DNA of 60,971 bases from an uncultured Acetatifactor sp. (GTDB lineage Bacteria; Bacillota; Clostridia; Lachnospirales; Lachnospiraceae): assembly GCA_947627115.1 (NCBI GenBank), contig CANQUQ010000013.1:1-60971 (forward strand), given 5' to 3'. Of this stretch, positions 8,511-15,701 are shown piece after piece. Position numbers and translations under genes: made by a program. The first letter of the stretch is position 1. The number at the start of each line of letters is the position of its first letter. Under the pieces are notes generated by a model. It worked only from the letters and a program-made list of their open reading frames with translations, was not told the DNA's origin and did not search any database.

Positions 8511-10307
8511 TTAGATATTGAACAGCTCCGCATATTTGCCGCCCCTTTTAAGAAGCTCTCCGTGGCTTCCCTCCTCGGCTATCCTGCCGCCCTCCAGGAG
8601 AAGTATCCTGTCGCAAAATGCGGTGGAGGCAAGGCGGTGGGAAATGAACAGCGATGTCTTGTTCTCGCACATTTTGTGGTATTCCTGATAAATATTGCTC
8701 TCCGCTACGGGATCGAGAGCCGCAGTGGGCTCGTCGAGGACAAGGATCGGTGCGCTTTTATAGAGCGCCCGCGCGAGTATAAGCTTTTGCTTTTCACCGC
8801 CCGAAAGTTCGGTGCCGTCGCGATTCAGACGCTTGTCGAGCCTTGTCAGGACTCCGCCGGGAAGGGCGTCTATTTTTTCGCCGAGCATCGCTTCGCGCAT
8901 ACATTTTTCTGCAAGTGCGGTGTCGGTGTCTTCAAGCCCCTGTCCCGATACCGTCTCTGCGAGCGAAAAGAACGCGGTCCTTACGTCCTGGAACACAGGT
9001 GCAATGAGCTTATAATAATCGTTCATCTCAAAATCCGTTTGCGGCACGCCGTCAATAAGAATCCTGCCTGAGGAGGGTCTGTACAGTCCGCAGAGCAGCT
9101 TTACGAGAGTGGTCTTTCCCGCGCCGTTGAGCCCTACAAGTGCTAATTTTTCACCGGATCTGATCACAAAGCTGAGATTTTTGACCGTGTCCTCCTCTGC
9201 GCCGGGGTAGCGATACGTCACATTTTCAAACCGGATTTCCGGCGCCTTTGCCATATGGTTCCGAGCGTATGCCCTGACCGCGCCCTGCGGGTCGGGATAG
9301 CTGATATAGTCGCGAAAATCGCAGATTGAATTGGTGACGGCCCGCATTCCGTTAAAGCACTTTATAAGACCGTCTATCCATGCGGCGAACGACGAGATTG
9401 CTGCAAAGCAGAGAACGAACCGGTCTACGGTCATTCCGCCCCGGAGATACATCCGGATCAGTATGGTGTAAGCGCCGCCGTCCCGGACAAGTATCACAAA
9501 AAGCTCCGGGAGCCAGGTCCAGACGGCGTGTCTGACCGTCTCTCTGCTCCAGTTCATTTTAGTATCGTTCAGCTCCTTCACGATTTCTCTGAGCCAGCCC
9601 GCCATGCTGTAAATTCTGATATCCTTTCCCGCCGCAAAGTCGTCGGGAAGATTCAGGGCATACCAGAGCTGTGTGTCGTTCGCCGAGCGCGCCGCGCGGG
9701 TCTTCAGATCCCATCTGTTGTAGATTCTTCCGGCACAGATCTGCACCAGCGGCGAGAGCGTCAAAAGCGGCACAAGCCATGGGTTCACAAGGGATATGAC
9801 CGTTCCGAAGAACAGGTAGCCGAGGATATTCTCGATCATTCCGAAGAAATTTTTCACGATGTCGGTAAGCGGCTGGATGCCGTTATTCATCCAGATCGCT
9901 TCGTCGGCGCGGCTTTTCAGGTCGGCCACCTCTTTTTTCTCGGAGGTCTCATAGAACATACCGAGGGCTTTTTTCTCCAAAAGCTTCGAGGCCCTGCAGA
10001 GATAAAGGCTGAGCTGTGCGCTCTGCACATAGCCCAGCGCAGTGTTCGTGACATTCAGAACAAGCATCGAGAGCATACACAGTCCTACGGCGGTCAGCGC
10101 GTGCATGGGGTCATGTTCCGCCGTGACCTCCAGAACGACCAGTGACGGAAGATAGATGTCAAGATACTGCAGGGCCACACGGAGAGGCGCCTCCAGCGCA
10201 AATATCAAGAATGCGGCGGGAGAGTATTTTACCAGCATTTTCGTCGACCACAGACCGTTCGAGAGAAGACTGTGGGAAGGCTTTTTCTTTTCTTTTTTGG
10301 CGGACAT
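8511..10307 (-). CDS. ABC exporter half-transporter, first of a pair
   Basis: A 598-residue exporter-type half-transporter. A Lys-rich cytosolic start (MSAKKEKKK) is followed by a six-helix membrane domain and an ATPase with Walker A GLNGAGKTT, signature LSGGEKQK, Walker [14 protein letters not shown] and H-loop SHRLAST. A longer frame begins at 10319, but the ATG at 10305-10307 has GAGGG at about 5 bases. First gene of the exporter pair, behind a weak promoter flanked by a 21-bp-spaced direct repeat. Substrate unknown. Confidence 0.88.
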   Translation of the reverse strand: MSAKKEKKKPSHSLLSNGLWSTKMLVKYSPAAFLIFALEAPLRVALQYLDIYLPSLVVLEVTAEHDPMHALTAVGLCMLSMLVLNVTNTALGYVQSAQLSLYLCRASKLLEKKALGMFYETSEKKEVADLKSRADEAIWMNNGIQPLTDIVKNFFGMIENILGYLFFGTVISLVNPWLVPLLTLSPLVQICAGRIYNRWDLKTRAARSANDTQLWYALNLPDDFAAGKDIRIYSMAGWLREIVKELNDTKMNWSRETVRHAVWTWLPELFVILVRDGGAYTILIRMYLRGGMTVDRFVLCFAAISSFAAWIDGLIKCFNGMRAVTNSICDFRDYISYPDPQGAVRAYARNHMAKAPEIRFENVTYRYPGAEEDTVKNLSFVIRSGEKLALVGLNGAGKTTLVKLLCGLYRPSSGRILIDGVPQTDFEMNDYYKLIAPVFQDVRTAFFSLAETVSGQGLEDTDTALAEKCMREAMLGEKIDALPGGVLTRLDKRLNRDGTELSGGEKQKLILARALYKSAPILVLDEPTAALDPVAESNIYQEYHKMCENKTSLFISHRLASTAFCDRILLLEGGRIAEEGSHGELLKRGGKYAELFNI

Positions 10308-10391
10308 ATTTACCCTCATTCTGCCGCTTCGGCGGCCGTTTCATAACAGCTTGAAAAATTTGAGCTGTTCCTTTCTTTACGGGGATATTGT

Positions 10392-10420
10392 AGTATAATG
10401 TGCCGGAAAAAAGTAAACTC
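10392..10420 (-). promoter_or_regulatory. Candidate weak promoter of the ABC exporter operon
   Basis: On the minus strand TATACT (10392-10397) serves as -10. With a 17-base spacer the -35 position is GAGTTT (10415-10420), a poor match. A weak -35 directly next to a direct repeat is what an activator-dependent promoter would look like. Confidence 0.45.
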
Positions 10421-10421
10421 A

Positions 10422-10449
10422 TGCACGAATGGAGCCGGGACGTGCACGA
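10422..10449 (-). promoter_or_regulatory. Candidate LytTR operator: 7-bp direct repeat with 21-bp period
   Basis: TGCACGA occurs at 10422-10428 and again at 10443-10449 (TCGTGCA on the minus strand), exactly 21 bases apart, immediately upstream of the weak -35. LytTR-type regulators such as AgrA bind two direct repeats spaced by about two helical turns, and a LytTR regulator gene lies just upstream. Assignment is inference. Confidence 0.5.
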
Positions 10450-10499
10450 GTTGCAATAAAAAACGGAAAAAAGAGATCGGGGGTCAGAAGAAAACAGGA

Positions 10500-11150
10500 T
10501 CAGGGCAGCGCGGGGACTAAAATTTCCGACGTGAACGCGCCGTCCTCGCTGTTGTATTTGACCCAGCCGCCATGCTCCGAAACGATCGCCTCGGCGCGTC
10601 TGAGTCCGAAGCCGTGGGCAGCTCCCTTTTGGGTCTTAAAGACCGTGCCCTGTCTTGTGAGCTTGCTTCCGGCGGAGTTGAGCATTGAAAAGTAAAGCAT
10701 CCTGCCCTTTATCGACATGAATACCCGTATGAATTTCTCGCCCTTCGCCCCGCGGCAGGCTTCTATCGCATTGTCTAAAAGATTTCCGACGACGATTGAC
10801 AGCTCCACATCGGATAGGAGAAGTCTGTCCGGCACGTTTGCCTTGACGGTGACGGAAATCTCTTCGGCTCTGGCCTGTGCAATTTTTGCCGAGAGGATTG
10901 CGTCCAGCGACACATTCCCCGTCTTTAAGAGTATGTCGACGCTCTGGAGCTTTTCGTCAAGCTCCCTGATGTAATCCTGCGCGCGGGCGATCTCTCCCGC
11001 ATCCAGGTAACCGCCCAGGACCTGCAGGTGGTGGTGGAAGTCATGCTTATAGCCGCGCATTTCGGTGTGGATGCTGCGCACCTCCTTCAGGTGACGCTCC
11101 GACTGCTCGGTCTGATATTCAACAAGCTTTAACCATGTTCTTTTAAGCAT
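10500..11150 (-). CDS. GHKL sensor kinase lacking a membrane sensor domain
   Basis: A 216-residue histidine kinase of the AgrC/GHKL group. An N-terminal helical phosphoacceptor region has HDFHHHL (His motif, about residues 35-41), followed by a Spo0B-like helix pair and an ATPase with the N-box LLDNAIEA and a Gly-rich AAHGFGL near the end. The usual membrane sensor of AgrC proteins is absent, and there is no space for it because the response regulator ends 60 bases upstream. The frame opens at a TTG at 11186, but ATG 11150 follows GGGGGAG. It may sense a cytosolic signal or pair with another membrane protein. Together with the adjacent LytTR gene it forms a two-component pair. Confidence 0.82.
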   Translation of the reverse strand: MLKRTWLKLVEYQTEQSERHLKEVRSIHTEMRGYKHDFHHHLQVLGGYLDAGEIARAQDYIRELDEKLQSVDILLKTGNVSLDAILSAKIAQARAEEISVTVKANVPDRLLLSDVELSIVVGNLLDNAIEACRGAKGEKFIRVFMSIKGRMLYFSMLNSAGSKLTRQGTVFKTQKGAAHGFGLRRAEAIVSEHGGWVKYNSEDGAFTSEILVPALP

Positions 11151-11210
11151 ATCCGGCTCCCCCAGTTCTTTCGTTCTGATCTTCAATAGCTGGCCTCTGA
11201 TTTTGTCTCG

Positions 11211-11906
11211 TCAGACCCTCTCGATGAACGCGCGGTTCACATCGTCATATTTGCCGCGTGACAGCGGAATTTCCGCGCCGTTTTCGAGAGTGACCGACCC
11301 GCGGGATATCTTTACGATCTTTTGAAGAGACACTATATAGCTGCGGTGGGTGCGGTAAAAATCCGCCGAAAGCCGCAGGGCGATCTCTGACAGCGGCTCC
11401 TTGACGCGGTATTCCTTTTCCGCCGTATAAATGTTGACGTAGTGCAGAAGAGCCTCTATATAAAGTATCTGGCTCTCGAAGATTCGTACGGTGCCGCCCT
11501 CGCAGCGCACGATGACTGACGGGGATTCTTTTGTGAGGCGCGCCGCCGCTCTGTCCAGGACCTCGCACAGCTTATCCTGGGACACAGGCTTTATCAGATA
11601 GTGCAGAGCGTCCACCTCGTAGCCCTCGCCACAGAATTCAAAGTGCGAGGTTATAAAGATTATCTCGCTGCGGCAGCCCTTTGCGCGGAGCCTTTTGGCC
11701 AGGTCGACCCCGTTCATTCCGTCCATTTCAATGTCTAAGAGAAGGATATCGTGGGAGTTATCTTCATATGCAAACAGAAATGCCTCGGCGGACGGAAATT
11801 CGCGCACGCAAATATTTGTCCCCGACCGCGTCTGCCAGTCAAGGACAAGATTTTTTAGATATTCGCGCTCCTGTGCGTTATCGTCGCAGAGGGAAACTGA
11901 AAGCAT
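11211..11906 (-). CDS. LytTR-family response regulator (AgrA-like)
   Basis: A 231-residue regulator: receiver domain (about 1-120) with acidic pocket DDN and phosphoacceptor in LLLDIEMDGMNG (about D57), then a LytTR DNA-binding domain (about 130-231) containing YRTHRSYIV. AAAGGAG lies 5-6 bases before the ATG. It starts 14 bases after the hemolysin-III-like gene and precedes the GHKL kinase, so the three are probably co-transcribed. LytTR proteins bind paired direct repeats; the repeat at 10422-10449 before the exporter genes is the obvious candidate target. Confidence 0.9.
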   Translation of the reverse strand: MLSVSLCDDNAQEREYLKNLVLDWQTRSGTNICVREFPSAEAFLFAYEDNSHDILLLDIEMDGMNGVDLAKRLRAKGCRSEIIFITSHFEFCGEGYEVDALHYLIKPVSQDKLCEVLDRAAARLTKESPSVIVRCEGGTVRIFESQILYIEALLHYVNIYTAEKEYRVKEPLSEIALRLSADFYRTHRSYIVSLQKIVKISRGSVTLENGAEIPLSRGKYDDVNRAFIERV

Positions 11907-11920
11907 GATCGCTCCTTTTC

Positions 11921-12571
11921 TCAGGCTACGTAGGCATACATGCAGATGAAATGGCAGATGCTCCCCGCCATGACAAAGAGATGAAATACCTCGTGGGAAC
12001 CGAAATATTTGTGTCTTGCATTAAAGATGGGAAGCTTCAGGGCGTAGATAATGCCGCCCGCAGTGTAGGCAAGACCGCCCGTCAGAAGCCAGAAAAAGGC
12101 CGGGGCAGGCAACGTTGTCCACAGCCGGCCGAACACCAGCAGGCAGACCCATCCCATGGCAATGTAGATCGCCGAGGAGAACCATTTGGGACAGTTGATC
12201 CAGCAGGCCTTTACCAGCATTCCCGCCAGGGCGATTCCCCATACAAGTATCAGGAGCATGTGGCCCAGGGAGCCCTTTAACACGATCAGGCATACCGGAG
12301 TATAGGAGCCGGCGATCATTACAAAAATCATCATATGATCCAGTTTGCGGAAGAGATTCAGTGGTCTTCCGGAAAGATTTACCGAATGATATGTGGCGCT
12401 GGCGCCGTAGAGCAATATCATGCTGGCCATGAAGACGGCCATCGCGGTAAAGCTCCGGCTGCCAGAGGTGATGCCTGCCTTTATGAGCAGCGGTACGGCT
12501 GCAAATACTGCCATCATCATTCCGACGAAATGTGTGATGGCGCTTCCAGGTTCTCTTATTGTTATCTGCAT
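11921..12571 (-). CDS. trhA: Hemolysin III family membrane protein (TrhA/YqfA, PAQR-like)
   Basis: A 216-residue seven-helix membrane protein of the hemolysin III/PAQR superfamily. Conserved polar clusters are visible: ITHFVG in helix 1, a YHSVN segment, RKLDHMMIF with AGSYTP, and the C-terminal SHEVFHLFV...CHF, whose histidines are the likely metal ligands. The ORF runs back to 12790, but the ATG at 12569-12571 follows TTGGAG and matches family length. Members affect membrane fluidity; haemolysis is not established for most. It is the likely first gene ahead of the LytTR/GHKL pair, so it may be part of the same response, which is inference. Confidence 0.87.
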   Translation of the reverse strand: MQITIREPGSAITHFVGMMMAVFAAVPLLIKAGITSGSRSFTAMAVFMASMILLYGASATYHSVNLSGRPLNLFRKLDHMMIFVMIAGSYTPVCLIVLKGSLGHMLLILVWGIALAGMLVKACWINCPKWFSSAIYIAMGWVCLLVFGRLWTTLPAPAFFWLLTGGLAYTAGGIIYALKLPIFNARHKYFGSHEVFHLFVMAGSICHFICMYAYVA

Positions 12572-12752
12572 ATGCGCTCCAATCTGTAGAGATCTTGATT
12601 TAAATTTAATAGATAGGATTCCCAAAACACTTAACAAAATACATAAATGATAATATGTAGTTTTAAAAACTATGTGTTGGATAAAACGATAGTACACCTG
12701 CTCAGGAAAAAAGTCAATAGAAAAATGGGAAAAAGAAAAATTCACAGAAGAG

Positions 12753-13019
12753 TCAGTCTTCCTCAATAATTTCGATCTCCAGGAAATCAAAGGGAATCGT
12801 CTCTATAAAGTTGTCGCGGTTGAAACGCGTCTTGCTGTGACGCTTGAAGTCGGAAATGTTCTTGTGCAGCCAGATCGGCTGGCCGAGATCCAGCTGGCAG
12901 CAGGCATCCTCAAGGGCGCGGAAGACCTTATGGGTGCGCGTGTCCGCGCTGTCATCCGCAATGCAGATCTCCTGCAGCATACGGTTCTCATCAAAAATTT
13001 TTGCCCACAGTCTGAACAT
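12753..13019 (-). CDS. Conserved small protein, function unknown
   Basis: An 88-residue acidic-ended protein (…EIEIIEED) with a Trp-containing start (MFRLWAKIF) and the segment DTRTHKVFRALEDAC. The ATG is preceded by GGAGG at 8 bases. I recognise the pattern as one that recurs in Lachnospiraceae genomes, but no function is known to me. No catalytic motif, signal peptide or membrane helix is apparent. Monocistronic on the minus strand, divergent from the alarmone synthetase gene. Confidence 0.75.
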   Translation of the reverse strand: MFRLWAKIFDENRMLQEICIADDSADTRTHKVFRALEDACCQLDLGQPIWLHKNISDFKRHSKTRFNRDNFIETIPFDFLEIEIIEED

Positions 13020-13313
13020 TGCCCTTTCCTCCGAACCTGCCGTCTGCGGACGGCTTTTCAGCTATATGGTAATAAATTTTTTGCGGGAGCGCAAGTATCT
13101 TTGCATTTTCCCGGCAGGTTCTAAACATTTCCTCCCCTGCATATGTATATAAGGTATGGCTTCGATTGCCATAATAAACAAATTTTGTAAAAAAAGGATT
13201 AATTTTTTGTGAATAATATACATTTATACGACGCTTTATGTTATACTGATTATATCCTGAATCAAAAGCGAACGGGATATTATTTATACCACGATTCACA
13301 TAAAGGAGCGACT

Positions 13314-13973
13314 ATGGAGCTGAAAGCAGACAACGGAGAAGGTATTGACAGCTGGAGAGAGGTCACGTTGATATACAATGCTGCGCTGAGACAGGTCCAG
13401 ACCAAGATGGAGATCCTCAACGACGAGTTTCAGCACGTACACCAGTACAATCCTATCGAACACATCAAAGCGCGCATAAAGACGCCGGAGAGCATTGTCA
13501 AAAAGCTGAAGCGCAACGGCTACGAATCTACCATCGACAACATGGTAAAATACATAAATGATATTGCGGGCATACGTGTGATCTGTTCCTTTACCTCCGA
13601 TATCTATCGGCTGGCCGACATGATCGCGGAGCAGAGGGACATACGTGTCATAGCGGTGAAGGATTACATTACCTTTCCGAAATCCAGCGGCTACAAGAGT
13701 TATCATATGATAGTGACGGTGCCGGTGTATCTGTCCGACCGCACGGTGGACACAAAGGTGGAGATTCAGATACGGACGGTGGCCATGGATTTCTGGGCCA
13801 GCCTGGAGCACAAAATACACTATAAGTTCGAGGGCGCTGCGCCGGATCACATCCGCAGCGAACTGGTGGAGTGCGCCAAAATGGTCTCGGACCTGGATGC
13901 AAGAATGCTGCAGCTGAACAACGAGATCCTGACGATCAGTCACAGGTCGGAAAATCGGGCTGAAGGCCATTGA
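13314..13973 (+). CDS. Small alarmone synthetase ((p)ppGpp synthetase, RelA/SpoT domain)
   Basis: A 219-residue GTP pyrophosphokinase that transfers pyrophosphate from ATP to GDP/GTP. Only the synthetase domain is present: RIKTPESIVKKLKR, DIAGIRVIC, the GYKSYH nucleotide-binding turn and EIQIRT followed by DFWASLEHK. There is no HD hydrolase, TGS or ACT domain, so it is of the RelP/RelQ (YjbM/YwaC) class. The frame stays open upstream to 13209, but ATG 13314 has AAAGGAG at 6 bases. An extended -10 (TGTTATACT) lies about 70 bases upstream, and a strong terminator follows, so it is its own transcription unit. Confidence 0.92.
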   Translation: MELKADNGEGIDSWREVTLIYNAALRQVQTKMEILNDEFQHVHQYNPIEHIKARIKTPESIVKKLKRNGYESTIDNMVKYINDIAGIRVICSFTSDIYRLADMIAEQRDIRVIAVKDYITFPKSSGYKSYHMIVTVPVYLSDRTVDTKVEIQIRTVAMDFWASLEHKIHYKFEGAAPDHIRSELVECAKMVSDLDARMLQLNNEILTISHRSENRAEGH

Positions 13974-13976
13974 GAG

Positions 13977-14008
13977 AGCGCTCCCGCAGGAATGGGAGCG
14001 CTTTTTTA
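13977..14008 (+). terminator. Intrinsic terminator after the alarmone synthetase
   Basis: AGCGCTCCC pairs with GGGAGCGCT over an eight-base loop and ends in TTTTTTATT, four bases after the stop codon. Confidence 0.9.
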
Positions 14009-14210
14009 TTTCGGCCGCAGAATGATTCTGCCCATAAAATGAGGAGTGCCCAGATGTCCTTCGACACCTGGGCTTATTATGAAAAAATTTATCCGGTTTG
14101 TCTTGTAATATGCGAAGCACACTTTCTCATGTGTGTATAATAGAGTATAACAATGAAATATGAACAAAGTGTGAACGGCGTGTAAAAACTTGGTGAATGT
14201 AAGATTACGC

Positions 14211-14239
14211 TTGAGACTTGAAGCAAAAGATGATAAAAT
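14211..14239 (+). promoter_or_regulatory. SigA-type promoter of the coiled-coil gene
   Basis: TTGAGA, a 17-base spacer and TAAAAT, about 70 bases before the preferred ATG. Confidence 0.55.
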
Positions 14240-14310
14240 GGCTATATGCAATATAAACTTATATAAGACTGTTTGACAAAATGTCGCAGAATACCTTTGG
14301 AGGAAGACAA

Positions 14311-15126
14311 ATGGATATGTTCATGGATAAGTTGGCACAGAAGTTGACGGCGCAGGAGATCATCAGGGCAAATACGACTGCCGAGACAGAGGAGCTGAAC
14401 CGTCTTCGCAATCAGGTGGCTGAGTACAATGATTGCCTGGAGCGTCTTCAGAAGCTGATCGAGGAAGGCGCGGAAAAGCTTCAGGGCCCGCAGGTGGACG
14501 GCGGTGAGCTCAATCGTCTGGTGGAGGAGAGCATTCACAAGATTCAGTCTCTTCAGCAGGACAATGCAGGCCTGGAGGAGCTGACAGAGCAGCTGACGGA
14601 CCGCATGGACACCATGGACAGAAAAATGGGAGAGCGGCTGATCAGCGTCAGCAGATCCATGGACGAAAGATTTGAGTCCGTAGACAGCTCCATGGAGGAA
14701 AAGCTGAGTGATATAGACAGGTCGCTGGATGAAAAGCTGAGCGGTATCGACAGGCTGTTGGATGAAAAGCTGGGTGGCATGGACAGATCGCTGGAAGCAA
14801 AGCTGAGCGGTGTGGACAGAATGCTGAGCGAGAAAATCGATCAGCTGAACACTCAGGAGGATGAGGCGGACGACGGGAACCTGGAGGAAAGGTTCAATTC
14901 GCTGAACGAGAATGTCCACAGAGAGTGTGTGAAGGTCTACCGCAATGTCCAGGCCGTGGTCGTGGAGGAGGGAGAAAAGCAGTCATCCGCGATATCCGAT
15001 GCCACCATAGGAGTCCGCGGTATGGGCGATAAGCTGGGAAAGATCTTTACCATTTCTACGGCGGCGCTTGTCTTTTCACTGTTGAGCTTTGTCCTGCAGA
15101 TACTGCGGATGATAGGTGTTTTTTGA
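14311..15126 (+). CDS. Membrane-anchored coiled-coil protein with 11-residue repeats
   Basis: A 271-residue protein of unknown function. Residues 1-90 are coiled coil. Residues 94-181 are eight consecutive 11-residue (hendecad) units of the type SLDEKLSGIDR, then comes a further helical segment, and a single C-terminal membrane helix (about 245-270) that would leave the coil in the cytosol. No N-terminal signal is present. ATG 14281 opens the frame, but ATG 14311 follows TTTGGAGG. It is followed within 8 bases by the flavin reductase gene. Hendecad coils form right-handed or straight bundles; such tail-anchored coils often serve as scaffolds, but no specific role can be claimed. Confidence 0.8.
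   Translation: MDMFMDKLAQKLTAQEIIRANTTAETEELNRLRNQVAEYNDCLERLQKLIEEGAEKLQGPQVDGGELNRLVEESIHKIQSLQQDNAGLEELTEQLTDRMDTMDRKMGERLISVSRSMDERFESVDSSMEEKLSDIDRSLDEKLSGIDRLLDEKLGGMDRSLEAKLSGVDRMLSEKIDQLNTQEDEADDGNLEERFNSLNENVHRECVKVYRNVQAVVVEEGEKQSSAISDATIGVRGMGDKLGKIFTISTAALVFSLLSFVLQILRMIGVF
14590..14853 (+). repeat. Eight in-frame 33-bp units coding for hendecad repeats
   Basis: Exactly eight 33-base units, each encoding x-h-x-(E/D)-(K/R)-h-x-x-h-(D/S)-R, with the best conserved at 14689-14820. DNA identity between units is partial, so this is an old protein repeat rather than a recent expansion. Confidence 0.8.
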
Positions 15127-15134
15127 GGTCTGTT

Positions 15135-15701
15135 ATGTCCAAGGAGAGCTGGAAGCCGGGCAATATGCTGTATCCGCTGCCGGTCGTCATGGTGAGTATG
15201 GTGGACGGTGCGGGAAAATATAATATTATTACGATCGCATGGGCGGGAACGGTATGTACCGATCCGCCCATGGTCAGTATCTCGGTGCGCCCTGAGCGGT
15301 ACTCCTGCCCGATCCTCCGGGAGACGGGAGAGTTCGTGATCAACCTTACCACCCGTAAGCTGGCCTTTGCCACTGACTTCTGCGGCGTGAGGAGCGGGCG
15401 GAACGTAGACAAGTTCTCGGCGCTGGGCCTGACGCCTGTGGAGGCGTCAAAGGTGAGGGCGCCCTTGATAAAGGAAAGTCCTGTCAATCTGGAGTGCAAG
15501 GTGCGGCAGGTGCTGCCCCTGGGCTCCCATGACATGTTCCTGGCAGAGATAGTCGCGGTCCATGTGGACGAACGCCTGATGGACGATAAGCATAAGCTGC
15601 ATCTGGAGCAGGCGGAGCCTATTGTTTATTCTCACGGGGAGTATCTGCTCTGCGGCGAACGGCTGGGAACCTTCGGCTACAGTGTGCGTAAAAAGAAATG
15701 A
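15135..15701 (+). CDS. Flavin reductase-like FMN-binding protein
   Basis: A 188-residue protein of the flavin reductase/FMN-binding split-barrel family. Recognisable parts are the N-terminal LYPLPVVMVS, the flavin-binding stretch IITIAWAGTVCTDPPMVSISVRP, FVINLTT, and the end LGTFGYSVRKKK. Substrate is unknown; family members move electrons from NAD(P)H or ferredoxin-type partners to flavin. The ATG at 15135 has GAGG at 7 bases and lies 8 bases after the coiled-coil gene; the next gene overlaps its stop (ATGA). Confidence 0.85.
   Translation: MSKESWKPGNMLYPLPVVMVSMVDGAGKYNIITIAWAGTVCTDPPMVSISVRPERYSCPILRETGEFVINLTTRKLAFATDFCGVRSGRNVDKFSALGLTPVEASKVRAPLIKESPVNLECKVRQVLPLGSHDMFLAEIVAVHVDERLMDDKHKLHLEQAEPIVYSHGEYLLCGERLGTFGYSVRKKK

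Noticed and set aside
14590..14853. Possible CRISPR or recent tandem repeat
   Set aside because: The 33-base units are contiguous, in frame and only partly identical in DNA, so they are protein-level repeats with no spacers.
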